The notes below the pieces were generated by a model. The model searched no databases and was not told the origin of the DNA. It worked only from the letters and a program-made list of their open reading frames with translations. From the NCBI RefSeq assembly GCF_000374405.1, contig NZ_KB894229.1, positions 62,001 through 126,000 on the forward strand: a stretch of DNA of 64,000 nt. Direction: 5' to 3'. The translations under genes were made by a program, and so were the position numbers. This document shows positions 16,864 through 24,702 of the stretch, one piece after another. The DNA comes from Riemerella columbina DSM 16469. GTDB lineage: Bacteria > Bacteroidota > Bacteroidia > Flavobacteriales > Weeksellaceae. Within the stretch, counting starts at the first letter, position 1; each line of letters starts with the position of its first letter.

Positions 16864-17523
16864 TTAATTGACAGCATCTCCTGTAATTGTAAAAGTATTT
16901 GGCTTATTTACAATAATTCCAATAGCCGAGTATTGAGTTCGTGTTTTATAGCCTCTGGCGGTTTTCATACTAAATGTTCCATCTGGAACAATAAAAACCT
17001 GCCCATTACCTTCTTGTACTATTACACAATTAAACCCTAAAGGAAGTCCAACATAATCTGATAGGTAAATATTTATATTTTCATCAGAATTTACATACAA
17101 AAAGGAATTATTATGCTCTGGCAATAGGTAAGTTTCTTCTGTGATTTCGTAAATATTCTTTTTATTTCCTGAAATAGGCACCCACATTCCATTGTCTTCC
17201 TTGGTATCGTAGTAATAATAACCTGCCTGATGTATAAGCCTGTATTTTCCCGTTCTGTTTCTAAGTTCGGTAAAAGGCTGTGTTACATAAAGAAGTAAAG
17301 AGTTTTGGTCTTCGCCTATCTTATTGGCATCTGTCATAGTCTTTACCTCGTCTGCCGTAAGGCGTGGTATGAGTAGCCCTTTGGCATCGTCTACGCCCTC
17401 TTTGCTAATGTCTAAAGTGGCTTTTGGAGAGGTGGTGTTTATCCCCACTCTTCCTTGGTCTTGCTGAGCGTAAAGACTAGCGCTCATCGCTAAAACCGAT
17501 AAAAGTAAAATACTTTTTTTCAT
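16864..17523 (-). CDS. Secreted surface protein with Weeksellaceae VGINTTSP signature
   Basis: A 219-residue protein with a signal peptide (MKKSILLLSVLAMSASLYAQ). The mature N-terminus reads GRVGINTTSPKATLDISKEG followed by AKGLLIPRLTADEV. This signature is common at the start of many secreted Chryseobacterium-type proteins and resembles the head of phage-tail-fibre-like or adhesin proteins. The remainder is beta-rich without recognised enzymatic motifs. No promoter box lies in the 50 bases ahead of it. Transcription probably comes from the box at 17870-17877 and has to pass the hairpin at 17573-17600. Confidence 0.7.
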   Translation of the reverse strand: MKKSILLLSVLAMSASLYAQQDQGRVGINTTSPKATLDISKEGVDDAKGLLIPRLTADEVKTMTDANKIGEDQNSLLLYVTQPFTELRNRTGKYRLIHQAGYYYYDTKEDNGMWVPISGNKKNIYEITEETYLLPEHNNSFLYVNSDENINIYLSDYVGLPLGFNCVIVQEGNGQVFIVPDGTFSMKTARGYKTRTQYSAIGIIVNKPNTFTITGDAVN

Positions 17524-17572
17524 AAAATTTAAATTTAAAAAGTTGATATTTGCTTATTAAAAAACACAAAAA

Positions 17573-17600
17573 GCCCCTTTCGAAACTTTTCGAAAGAGGC
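17573..17600 (-). terminator. Terminator or attenuator hairpin ahead of the secreted-protein operon
   Basis: Inverted repeat with arms 17573-17582 and 17591-17600 (nine pairs, one mismatch) and an 8-base loop. On the minus strand it is followed by TTTTTGTGTTTTTT. It lies 50 bases before the ATG at 17523 and downstream of the small leader ORF, so it either ends that leader or attenuates the operon. Confidence 0.7.
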
Positions 17601-17635
17601 AATAATTGTATGTAATGCTAAATTTAGTGTATAGC

Positions 17636-17863
<228 letters not shown>

Positions 17864-17869
17864 CGCTGG

Positions 17870-17877
17870 CAAAGATA
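17870..17877 (-). promoter_or_regulatory. -7 box ahead of the repeat-containing leader
   Basis: Complement reads TATCTTTG; six bases separate it from ATG 17863, the same spacing as at recJ, mraZ and the HAD gene. No convincing -33 element. Confidence 0.45.
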
Positions 17878-17979
17878 GGAAATGTTTTCTAAATAAAAGC
17901 ATAATAGTCCAATATTTTAAATAAATTAAAGAGCAAATGATATAGCATTTTAAATATTTGTGTGTTTTTAATCTCCCTA

Positions 17980-18420
17980 TTAAAACATATCAAGCTTATG
18001 CTTGCGTTTTTTCTCGTAGATGACTTCTACAATTTTACCCCCTACCCAAGAGAATGGAAAAAAGATAAGAAAAATAGCAATTTTATAAAATGTAGGATGG
18101 TATGGGAAAATAATTACATCTAACATCGCCAAAAACAACAATATAAACCCAATCAAAATAGCATAAGCCACTTTAGCATATTTTACCACAATTGCAGTAA
18201 CTACGCCACCCACCGTTGCTCCAATCCCCGAAGAAATAAGTAATGCTACAAAGAAATAATCCTTATGCCTTACGGAATACAATACCTCTTCCCACTGTTC
18301 AAACGGCGAAAAAGTATCGTAACTAATCCACGAGGGATTAAGCCTGACACCAAGCGTAATGATGACTCCTGCCACGAGAAGCCCTAAAATAACGCCTATG
18401 GTATTCCTTAAAAAATCCAT
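17980..18420 (-). CDS. Hypothetical four-span membrane protein
   Basis: A 146-residue protein with four predicted membrane spans (about residues 6-24, 55-79, 85-103, 112-132), a glycine-rich second span (GIGATVGGVVTAIVV) and a basic tail (YEKKRKHKLDMF). I do not recognise the family. Its ATG overlaps the ridA stop codon by one base, so translation is coupled to RidA. This is a neighbourhood observation and gives no function. Confidence 0.7.
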   Translation of the reverse strand: MDFLRNTIGVILGLLVAGVIITLGVRLNPSWISYDTFSPFEQWEEVLYSVRHKDYFFVALLISSGIGATVGGVVTAIVVKYAKVAYAILIGFILLFLAMLDVIIFPYHPTFYKIAIFLIFFPFSWVGGKIVEVIYEKKRKHKLDMF

Positions 18421-18800
18421 TAGAATTGGTGTGCTATCATTGAAATTTCAACATTCACTTGCTTTGGCAATTCACTCACCTGAACAGTTTCCCGCGCAGG
18501 CAATTGATGAGGGTCTAAGTAAGAGGCGTAAATCTCATTGACGATAGAAAAATCCTTCATATCTTTAAGAAAAATGGTCGATTTCACCACATTAGAAAAA
18601 GTCATACCTGCTGCTTTTAGTACCGCTTCTAGGTTTTTCATCACTTGGTGGGTTTCTGCGTCTACACCTTTTACCAACTCCCCCGTTTGAGGATCTAGTG
18701 GAATTTGCCCAGAAATATACAGCACACCATTAATTAAATTAGCCTGTGCATAAGGTCCTATCGCGGCTGGTGCGTCTGTTGTAGATATGATGGTTTTCAT
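18420..18800 (-). CDS. ridA: RidA-family enamine/imine deaminase
   Basis: Hydrolyses reactive 2-aminoacrylate-type intermediates released by PLP enzymes. ATG 18800 is chosen because it gives the conserved start MKTIISTTDAPAAIGPYAQA and a 126-residue protein of standard length; the ATG at 18824 would add eight residues and overlap the promoter box. Family residues are present: GPYAQA, YISGQIPLDP, the catalytic arginine in LPARETVQV and the C-terminal VEISMIA. Coupled by a one-base overlap to the membrane-protein gene that follows. Confidence 0.93.
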   Translation of the reverse strand: MKTIISTTDAPAAIGPYAQANLINGVLYISGQIPLDPQTGELVKGVDAETHQVMKNLEAVLKAAGMTFSNVVKSTIFLKDMKDFSIVNEIYASYLDPHQLPARETVQVSELPKQVNVEISMIAHQF

Positions 18801-18821
18801 TGTTGAAACATTAATTGGCTG

Positions 18822-18829
18822 CAAATATA
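18822..18829 (-). promoter_or_regulatory. -7 box of ridA promoter
   Basis: Complement reads TATATTTG, 21 bases before ATG 18800, in the 50-base gap after lptD. Confidence 0.5.
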
Positions 18830-18850
18830 CTATTTTTTTGATTTTTAAAA

Positions 18851-21439
18851 TTAAAAATCACCGCGCTGCGGGAAACTTCTATCCTTATATTTTACCGCAT
18901 CTCTTAAGATATTCGCTTTGATGCCGATATAGAAATCGTAAACTTTGTAAGCCCCAAATGGCACCCAGTTAAAATTAATACTAAAACTTCGCTGGTCTCT
19001 TGCAAATCCTAATCGCGTATAGCCCCAAGTTTTATTGATAAAATCGTAATTGGTACTTCCATTAATCGCCCAGTAAGGTGTTAGTTTGATATTACCATTA
19101 AGCCCAATTGCCCCTACTTTATTTCCAAATTTACTCAATGAACGGGTGTAGCCATAGTTGGCATTAATATTTAAATTCCAAGGTTGCTCAAAATGCGCAT
19201 AGTGATCATCATCAAACTCATAGACTTCCTGCATTACTTTACCCTTAGTTTTATACTTGGGTTTATTCTCGCCCTCTTTTTTACTAAAAATCGTACTCGA
19301 TAGCGGATAGGATAACTGGATATTAAACCCCTGAACACTAAAATGTCCAAAGTTCTCTACCCTTTCACCTTTATCGGAATTTTGAGCGTAGACAATTTGG
19401 TAAGGGTCTATCGCCAGACTGGTATTGATATTCAGTTTATTATTAAAAAATGAAGATTGGGAGCTAACATTAAATATAGACCATTTAAATTTTTCTGCGG
19501 CAAAATTATACCCTCCAGAAATATTGATGTTTTCAAAAATTTTAATCTTTTTCACCCCCGTAGAATCCGATTTGGAGCGGACTTTCATTTCAATATTATT
19601 ATTGATATTAAACCCAATAGACTGAGAAAGCCCTCTAGACGGCGCCCCAAACACACCGCCATCAAATATCGAATACGGCGTCATGGCTCCAGTGGCATCG
19701 TAATAGTTTTTATAATAGCCCCAAGATGGCGTTCCAAAATCTGGTGTATAGGAAAAATTCACACTCGGTGAGAGCGTATGTCTTATGGCTTGGATGGCTG
19801 AACCCTTTTTAAAGTTGGCTTGTCCATACAACATGGTTTGTACACTCGCCGAAGTGGAAAAAGTGGTAAAGCCGTTAATGTTTTTTTGATAATCATTTAC
19901 CACTTCATTTTTAATTGGGTCGTATACTTTTCGTAAAGTTTTAGTCGTCAATACATTTTCTATATTAGCCCCTAAAGACAAGGTAAAGTACTTAAATATC
20001 GTTGTATTAGTCGATAGAGCGATAGGAATCTTCATTCCCGTTTGCATTTTATCCCACATTGCTTTTGTAAAGGCTTCGCCCTGTTCTGTATTCACATAAT
20101 TATTAAAAGACAAGCCTGTATTCACATTAATATTTTCCAGAAGCCCTTGCCTTACCCCAGTTTTAGGCTTAAATAGATAAAATTGATTGACCGCAACATT
20201 CAACTGTGGCAAACGAATATTGGCTTGTCCCGTTGCAAAATTTTGGGAATAAGACGCATTTCCTGTAATGGTAATCGGTAAATTTAAAAAACGCTTGGTA
20301 ACGCTAATAGACGAATTTTGCTGCGTTTTTAATACATCTTGGTTAAAGATATAATTATTATTAATGGTATTATTATAAAACTTATTACTCACCATATCCA
20401 CCGAAGCCGAGAAATTAAAAAACGGGTTGGCTTTCGGGTCTTGGGTATGGCGCCACGCCACACGATAAGTTTTGGATTTGGAATAATCATCTAGCCCTTT
20501 AATCCCTCTTACCGTAGTGCCTATATCCGCAGAGAAACTGCCATTGTATTTATAGTTTTTCTTGTAGCCCAGTTCTGGACGGATATTCCAACTGCCTTTG
20601 GTATAGAAATCAAAATACACCTTTAAGTCGAAATGGTCGCCAATAGGCTGGTAATATCCTAAATTATTAAGGAAAAAGCCTACATCTTCTCGTTCCCCAA
20701 AACTCGGAATTAAAATCCCTGCGGTACGCTTATCCGAAAATGGTAAAATGGCAAATGGCAATACCAATGGCGTAGGCACTCGTTCGATATACATTTGTAT
20801 AGGCCCTGTAATAACCCTTGAGTTTTTCTCACCTTTAATCAATTTGATGTTTGGGGCTAAGAGATAATAATCGGCAACGGTATCTTTTTTCTTGATGAAA
20901 TAATCATCCGTGGTATACAAACCATTCCTCATATAGAATACCGAATCGCTTACCTTTTTGGTTTTTTGTGCTACGATAACGCCTTCCTGTTCTTCGGTTC
21001 TGGCGTTGTAAGCCACCGCTTTTCTATTTTTAAAGTTGAATTTGACTTCGTTGTACTCATAGGACTTGCCCCCTTGGGTAGACTTTGCTGGGGTAATGAT
21101 TTTACCATCGTCGTCTTGCCCCCCTCTAGCGTAGATATCGCCCGTTTCCCAATTGATGGAAATATAATCGGCATCTATGGTCATATCCAAATATTGGACT
21201 TGGGCATTCTTATTAAGGTAAGACATTTTCTTAGGAATGTCATTGCGCTGGTTATCCGCTTTCATTTTTACCACTCCATCTAGCGATTCTTTTTTGGGGG
21301 TTAAAGAATCTTTTTTAACCATCACTGAATCTTTAACCGAAATTTTAGCAGGTTTAAAAGGTTGGGTTTGTGCTAAAAAATTGTTAAAAATTAGGATAAT
21401 TAAAATATGTAAAGTATTTTTGAAGCCTTTTCTTACCAA
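18851..21439 (-). CDS. lptD: LPS-assembly outer-membrane protein LptD
   Basis: Outer-membrane beta-barrel protein that inserts lipopolysaccharide into the outer leaflet. The start is a TTG at 21439: the upstream frame is closed by a TAA six codons back, and this start is needed for the signal peptide (RKGFKNTLHILIILIFNNFLAQ). After a charged linker comes a periplasmic OstA-like domain (about residues 75-215, MTIDADYISINWETGDIYARGG), then the barrel domain. The barrel domain begins with the family motif PFAILPFSDKRTAGILIPSFGE and consists of alternating strands to the C-terminus. At 862 residues it is in the range of Bacteroidota LptD. It is divergent from the amidase. Confidence 0.88.
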   Translation of the reverse strand: MVRKGFKNTLHILIILIFNNFLAQTQPFKPAKISVKDSVMVKKDSLTPKKESLDGVVKMKADNQRNDIPKKMSYLNKNAQVQYLDMTIDADYISINWETGDIYARGGQDDDGKIITPAKSTQGGKSYEYNEVKFNFKNRKAVAYNARTEEQEGVIVAQKTKKVSDSVFYMRNGLYTTDDYFIKKKDTVADYYLLAPNIKLIKGEKNSRVITGPIQMYIERVPTPLVLPFAILPFSDKRTAGILIPSFGEREDVGFFLNNLGYYQPIGDHFDLKVYFDFYTKGSWNIRPELGYKKNYKYNGSFSADIGTTVRGIKGLDDYSKSKTYRVAWRHTQDPKANPFFNFSASVDMVSNKFYNNTINNNYIFNQDVLKTQQNSSISVTKRFLNLPITITGNASYSQNFATGQANIRLPQLNVAVNQFYLFKPKTGVRQGLLENINVNTGLSFNNYVNTEQGEAFTKAMWDKMQTGMKIPIALSTNTTIFKYFTLSLGANIENVLTTKTLRKVYDPIKNEVVNDYQKNINGFTTFSTSASVQTMLYGQANFKKGSAIQAIRHTLSPSVNFSYTPDFGTPSWGYYKNYYDATGAMTPYSIFDGGVFGAPSRGLSQSIGFNINNNIEMKVRSKSDSTGVKKIKIFENINISGGYNFAAEKFKWSIFNVSSQSSFFNNKLNINTSLAIDPYQIVYAQNSDKGERVENFGHFSVQGFNIQLSYPLSSTIFSKKEGENKPKYKTKGKVMQEVYEFDDDHYAHFEQPWNLNINANYGYTRSLSKFGNKVGAIGLNGNIKLTPYWAINGSTNYDFINKTWGYTRLGFARDQRSFSINFNWVPFGAYKVYDFYIGIKANILRDAVKYKDRSFPQRGDF

Positions 21440-21465
21440 TGCCTTATCTTGAAAAAATTAGGTGT

Positions 21466-21473
21466 CAAAAATA
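21466..21473 (-). promoter_or_regulatory. -7 box of lptD promoter
   Basis: Complement reads TATTTTTG, 26 bases before the TTG start; lies in the 50-base divergent gap to the amidase. The plus strand has only an imperfect box (TAATTTTT at 21475-21482). Confidence 0.45.
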
Positions 21474-21489
21474 GTAATTTTTATTAAAT

Positions 21490-22794
21490 ATGATGACAAA
21501 TAAAAGTTTATTTAACATAAAAAAATCGTTGATTCTGCTGTTCAGTTTATTATTAATGTCTGTCTCAGCACAGCGAAGTAAGCCTTTTGTGATTGTTCTG
21601 GATGCAGGACATGGTGGTAGTGACCACGGAGCTAATAGAAGGTACAGCGACCTAGGCAATGTAGTAGAAAAAGAGATTTCCCTAGCCGTGACTCTAAAAC
21701 TGGGGGCAATGCTAGAAAAAAACAAGGAATTTAAAGTAGTTTATACCAGAAAAGAAGATTTTTATCCTAACCTTACCTCTAGAACCAATTTGGCTAACCG
21801 TTCAAAAGCCGACTTATTTGTATCCCTCCATTGTAATGCCGCGGGAAGGTCGTCCGCTTATGGTACCGAAACCTATGTTCAAGGTCCTGACCAAAATGCA
21901 ACGAATCTAGAAGTTGCCAAATCTGAAAACGATGTGATATTTTTAGATGAGGAAGATAAGCAAACCTTTGCCACCTACGACCCGCGTTCGCCAGAATCTT
22001 TAATTGCCTTGAAACTTCAACAACAGAAGTATTTAGAAAGCAGCCTAATCGTAGGCAGTTTGGTGGAAGATAATTTTGTAAAAAAAGACCATCGTTTCTC
22101 TAGAGGAGTAAAACAAAAAAACCTCCATGTGCTAAGACTTAATGCCATGCCTTCTATCCTCATAGAAATGGGGTTTATAAGCAATTATGATGATGCCGCA
22201 TACCTGATGTCTTACGAAGGACAAATGGAAACTGCAAAAAGCGTCTACAATGCTATTGTAGAATACAAAAGACTATCAGACCGAAAAGGTGGAAACCTTA
22301 CCCTAAAAAACATTCCAGAAAAACCTAAAGAACAACCTTTGAAAAATGACTTTAGAGTTTTACTAATGAGTTCGGAAGAGAAATATAACGAAGGTGACCC
22401 AGCACTAAAAGGGCTTAATTATATTTTAACTTTAAAAGAAAATGGTTATTATAAATATTATTATGGTACCACCAACTTTGCTTCTGTTAAAAATAGCAAT
22501 GTAAAAACCGCCAAAGATGCTGGCTTTAGAAATGCCGTAGCCATTAGTTTTGTACCTAATCAAAAATTAGCCGTCGGGTATTACACCTTAGAAGTTGCGG
22601 TAACGGACAGAAAATTAGGACAAGAATCCTATATTCTGAATACCCTCGGAAAAGATGTTGTAAGAAATAGACAAAAAGGAAAATTCTATTATACCTATGG
22701 TAAGTTTGAAACCCTAGAACTCGCAGCTGAAGCCTTAAAAACTTTAGAAGCTAAAGGCATAAAAAACATTGTGATAGAAAAAGTAGTAAAATAA
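21490..22794 (+). CDS. N-acetylmuramoyl-L-alanine amidase with SPOR-like C-terminus
   Basis: Cuts the bond between N-acetylmuramic acid and the stem peptide; exported (signal peptide ending MSVSAQ, about residue 28). Amidase_3 domain about residues 33-265: zinc ligands in VLDAGHGGSDHG, the glutamate of VEKEISL and the histidine of FVSLHCNA, plus the catalytic glutamate of SILIEMGFISN. After a proline/lysine linker the C-terminal 150 residues hold two related segments (GYYKYYYGTTNFASVKNSNVKTAKDAGF and KFYYTYGKFETLELAAEALKTLEAKG) that look like SPOR or LysM-type peptidoglycan-binding repeats. Likely acts at the septum. Confidence 0.9.
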   Translation: MMTNKSLFNIKKSLILLFSLLLMSVSAQRSKPFVIVLDAGHGGSDHGANRRYSDLGNVVEKEISLAVTLKLGAMLEKNKEFKVVYTRKEDFYPNLTSRTNLANRSKADLFVSLHCNAAGRSSAYGTETYVQGPDQNATNLEVAKSENDVIFLDEEDKQTFATYDPRSPESLIALKLQQQKYLESSLIVGSLVEDNFVKKDHRFSRGVKQKNLHVLRLNAMPSILIEMGFISNYDDAAYLMSYEGQMETAKSVYNAIVEYKRLSDRKGGNLTLKNIPEKPKEQPLKNDFRVLLMSSEEKYNEGDPALKGLNYILTLKENGYYKYYYGTTNFASVKNSNVKTAKDAGFRNAVAISFVPNQKLAVGYYTLEVAVTDRKLGQESYILNTLGKDVVRNRQKGKFYYTYGKFETLELAAEALKTLEAKGIKNIVIEKVVK

Positions 22795-22796
22795 TT

Positions 22797-22826
22797 TTTG
22801 AGGATTAAAAAATATTTGTATTTTTG
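22797..22826 (+). promoter_or_regulatory. Promoter of the first tRNA-Glu gene
   Basis: -33 TTTG (22797-22800) and -7 box TATTTTTG (22819-22826) with an 18-base spacer, 17 bases before the tRNA. Confidence 0.7.
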
Positions 22827-22843
22827 CAATCCAAAAAAATTAT

Positions 22844-22915
22844 GGCCTATTCGTCTAGTGGTTAGGACTCAAGATTTTCATTCTTGCAACAGGGGTTCGA
22901 TTCCCCTATAGGCTA
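22844..22915 (+). tRNA. tRNA-Glu (UUC), copy 1
   Basis: Cloverleaf of 72 bases: acceptor GGCCTAT pairs with ATAGGCT (first pair G-U), D arm TCGTCTAGTGGTTAGGA, anticodon stem CAAGA/TCTTG with loop TTTTCAT giving anticodon TTC at 22877-22879, T arm GGGGTTCGATTCCCC. CCA is not encoded. Confidence 0.96.
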
Positions 22916-22942
22916 CTAAATTAAAAATTTTATTAAAAAAAT

Positions 22943-22972
22943 TTTGTAATTAAAAAAAAATATATATCTTTG
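22943..22972 (+). promoter_or_regulatory. Promoter of rpsT
   Basis: -33 TTTG (22943-22946) and -7 box TATCTTTG (22965-22972), 18-base spacer, 21 bases before the rpsT ATG. Same architecture as the tRNA promoter 140 bases upstream. Confidence 0.7.
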
Positions 22973-22993
22973 CACTCAAGTTTTTAGAAAGTT

Positions 22994-23248
22994 ATGGCAA
23001 ATCATAAATCAGCACTTAAGAGAATCAGACAAAACGAAGCAAGAAGACTTCGTAACAGATACTATCACAAAACCGCTAGAACGGCTGTGAAAGTATTAAG
23101 AAATGAAGAAGATAAAACAGCAGCAGCAGAGCAATTACCAAAAGTAATCTCTTTGATTGATAAATTGGCTAAGAAAAACATTATCCACAAAAACAAAGCG
23201 GCTAACTTGAAAAGCAAGTTAACTAAGCATGTTAATAAATTAGGATAA
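22994..23248 (+). CDS. rpsT: 30S ribosomal protein S20
   Basis: Primary 16S rRNA-binding protein of the small subunit. The 84-residue, lysine/arginine-rich, all-helical protein begins [22 protein letters not shown], the standard S20 start, and ends with [19 protein letters not shown]. It sits between two tRNA-Glu genes. The second tRNA begins 12 bases after its stop, so they probably share one transcript ending at the palindrome after the tRNA. Confidence 0.97.
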   Translation: MANHKSALKRIRQNEARRLRNRYYHKTARTAVKVLRNEEDKTAAAEQLPKVISLIDKLAKKNIIHKNKAANLKSKLTKHVNKLG

Positions 23249-23260
23249 TAAAACCTATAA

Positions 23261-23332
23261 GGCCCGTTCGTCTATCGGTTAGGACTCAAGATTTTCATTC
23301 TTGCAAGAGGGGTTCGATTCCCCTACGGGCTA
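23261..23332 (+). tRNA. tRNA-Glu (UUC), copy 2
   Basis: Cloverleaf of 72 bases: acceptor GGCCCGT/ACGGGCT, anticodon TTC at 23294-23296, same anticodon arm as copy 1 and nearly identical T arm. Relative to copy 1, two acceptor pairs are changed on both strands (T-A to C-G and A-T to G-C). CCA is not encoded. Confidence 0.96.
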
Positions 23333-23333
23333 C

Positions 23334-23357
23334 AATCCTCAGAATATTCTGAGGATT
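23334..23357 (+). terminator. Terminator after rpsT and tRNA-Glu
   Basis: Perfect 24-base palindrome followed by a T run, starting one base after the tRNA discriminator region. Confidence 0.88.
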
Positions 23358-23390
23358 TTTTGTATTTTAGCATCAAATAACATTTTGCTT

Positions 23391-23807
23391 ATGACTATCC
23401 TAATTATTAACGGTCCTAATCTCAACTTACTAGGTACCAGAGAACCCGAAATCTATGGCAATAAAACTATGGATGAGGTTTTAAACGAGATCAAAACCGC
23501 TTATCCCAGCCATAATCTATTATACTACCAATCTAATATTGAAGGGGAAATCATCAATAGAATCCAAGATGAGGATTATGATGCGTTAATCATCAACCCT
23601 GGTGCTTTTACGCATTATTCTTATGCCATCGCTGATGCTTTAAAAAATCTGAAAAAACCTAAAATAGAAATACATATCAGCCATATTTATCAAAGAGAAA
23701 CTTTCCGTCAAAAATCTGTTACTGCCGCTTATACCGATGGATTAATTTCTGGATTTGGAACTAATGGTTACCAGTTGGCAGTAGAAATTCTTAACATCAT
23801 TAAGTAA
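23391..23807 (+). CDS. aroQ: 3-dehydroquinate dehydratase, type II
   Basis: Shikimate-pathway enzyme that dehydrates 3-dehydroquinate. ATG 23391 is chosen because it gives the conserved start MTILIINGPNLNLLGTREPEIYG; the frame is open upstream only through the tRNA and terminator. At 138 residues it has the standard type II length. Catalytic Tyr of the lid (EIYGNKTMDE), NPGAFTHYSYAIADAL and the HISHIYQRETFRQKS segment with catalytic His are present. A weak -7 box TATTTTAG (23363-23370) lies 20 bases before the ATG. Confidence 0.95.
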   Translation: MTILIINGPNLNLLGTREPEIYGNKTMDEVLNEIKTAYPSHNLLYYQSNIEGEIINRIQDEDYDALIINPGAFTHYSYAIADALKNLKKPKIEIHISHIYQRETFRQKSVTAAYTDGLISGFGTNGYQLAVEILNIIK

Positions 23808-23810
23808 ATA

Positions 23811-24119
23811 TCAACTCCCAACATCTTTTAAATAATAGCGGTGCTTGAATACTCTGCTTTTTGATAGTTCATAGACTCCACTATCATGATATTCTATATG
23901 AGGTATTTGTGGGTAGATAATGGTATCGTTCTGGTAAATAAACTTTTTAATCATCCATCCTATTTCTTGATACCTAATAAATATTTAAGGGGAATGGCCG
24001 ATTGGAGCATTACCATAAAGAAAAATCAGGTCTGTTGTATGAAATTTATTTAACAGTAATAGAATAACTATATCAACAAATAAGGCTATTGATATTATAT
24101 TAACTGTTCTCTTATTCAT
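23811..24119 (-). pseudogene. Small membrane-anchored protein gene with one internal stop
   Basis: On the minus strand a frame starts at ATG 24119 (MNKRTVNIISIALFVDIVILLL, one membrane span) and reads 44 codons to TAA at 23987-23985. It then continues open in the same frame for another 57 codons (through RYQEIGWMIKKFIYQNDTIIYPQIPHI and KHRYYLKDVGS) to TGA at 23811. Removing the single TAA would give a 102-residue protein whose composition looks coding on both sides. It is most simply a gene broken by one nonsense mutation; a sequencing error or a real 44-residue protein are alternatives. It fills the gap between aroQ and the bacilliredoxin gene. Confidence 0.5.
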
Positions 24120-24135
24120 ATTATCAATAATAAAA

Positions 24136-24162
24136 AAACTGCCTCTTTTTATGAGGCAGTTT
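24136..24162 (-). terminator. Terminator of the bacilliredoxin gene
   Basis: Ten-base arms (24136-24145 and 24153-24162), 7-base loop. The A run before the left arm gives a T run on the minus strand, 18 bases after the stop codon. Confidence 0.85.
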
Positions 24163-24179
24163 AGTTTAGTTATAAGTTA

Positions 24180-24590
24180 TTAACAATACTCATCATAAGC
24201 GGCTTGCAAATTCGCGGCGATGGCACCTGCGGGGTTACCTTCTATATGATGTCTTTCTACCATATGAACCAATTCTCCATCCTTAAACAAGGCGACACAT
24301 GGCGACGATGGTGGAAATGGGGCTAAATGCTTTCTCGCTTCTGCAACAGCTTCGATATCAAACCCTGCAAATACCGTTGTTAAATGGTCTGGTTTTTTAT
24401 CTCCTGTTAGTGAATATAATACGCCTGGTCTTGCTGCTCCTGCCGCACAACCACATACGGAGTTTACCATAAGTAAAGTTGTTCCTGATTTCTTAAGAGC
24501 TTCGTTTACCGCTTCTGGCGTGGTTAAGTCTTCAAATCCGTTATTGGTTAATTCTGCCTTCATCGGCATGACTAAATCTTGTGGATACAT
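24180..24590 (-). CDS. Bacilliredoxin, BrxA/BrxB family
   Basis: Thioredoxin-fold protein of 136 residues of the YphP/YqiW (BrxA/BrxB) family. The active-site CGC motif is seen in VNSVCGCAAGAARPG (about residues 43-57), together with the family pattern ALKKSGTTLLMVNSVCGC and the C-terminal VHMVERHHIEGNPAGAIAANLQAAYDEYC. In Firmicutes such proteins remove bacillithiol from oxidised proteins. Whether this organism makes bacillithiol cannot be told from the window. Stand-alone gene with own promoter and terminator. Confidence 0.92.
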   Translation of the reverse strand: MYPQDLVMPMKAELTNNGFEDLTTPEAVNEALKKSGTTLLMVNSVCGCAAGAARPGVLYSLTGDKKPDHLTTVFAGFDIEAVAEARKHLAPFPPSSPCVALFKDGELVHMVERHHIEGNPAGAIAANLQAAYDEYC

Positions 24591-24630
24591 AATATTTTAT
24601 TTAGTAATTATTAATATGGTTAATTGTCGT

Positions 24631-24638
24631 CAAAAGTA
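24631..24638 (-). promoter_or_regulatory. -7 box of bacilliredoxin promoter
   Basis: Complement reads TACTTTTG, 40 bases before the ATG. Confidence 0.4.
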
Positions 24639-24673
24639 TTCCAAACTCGAAATTCGGTCATAATGACAAAAAA

Positions 24674-24693
24674 CCGCCTCAATTATGAGACGG
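24674..24693 (-). terminator. Terminator of the dcw cluster after ftsZ
   Basis: Seven-base arms (24674-24680 and 24687-24693, one G-U pair) with a T run on the minus strand, 10 bases after the ftsZ stop codon. Confidence 0.75.
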
Positions 24694-24702
24694 CATTTGA
24701 TA

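Noticed and set aside
22844-23332. tRNA-Glu pair as attachment sites of an integrated element
   Set aside because: Only rpsT lies between them; there is no integrase, and the copies differ by compensatory stem changes rather than ending in a direct repeat of a tRNA 3' end.
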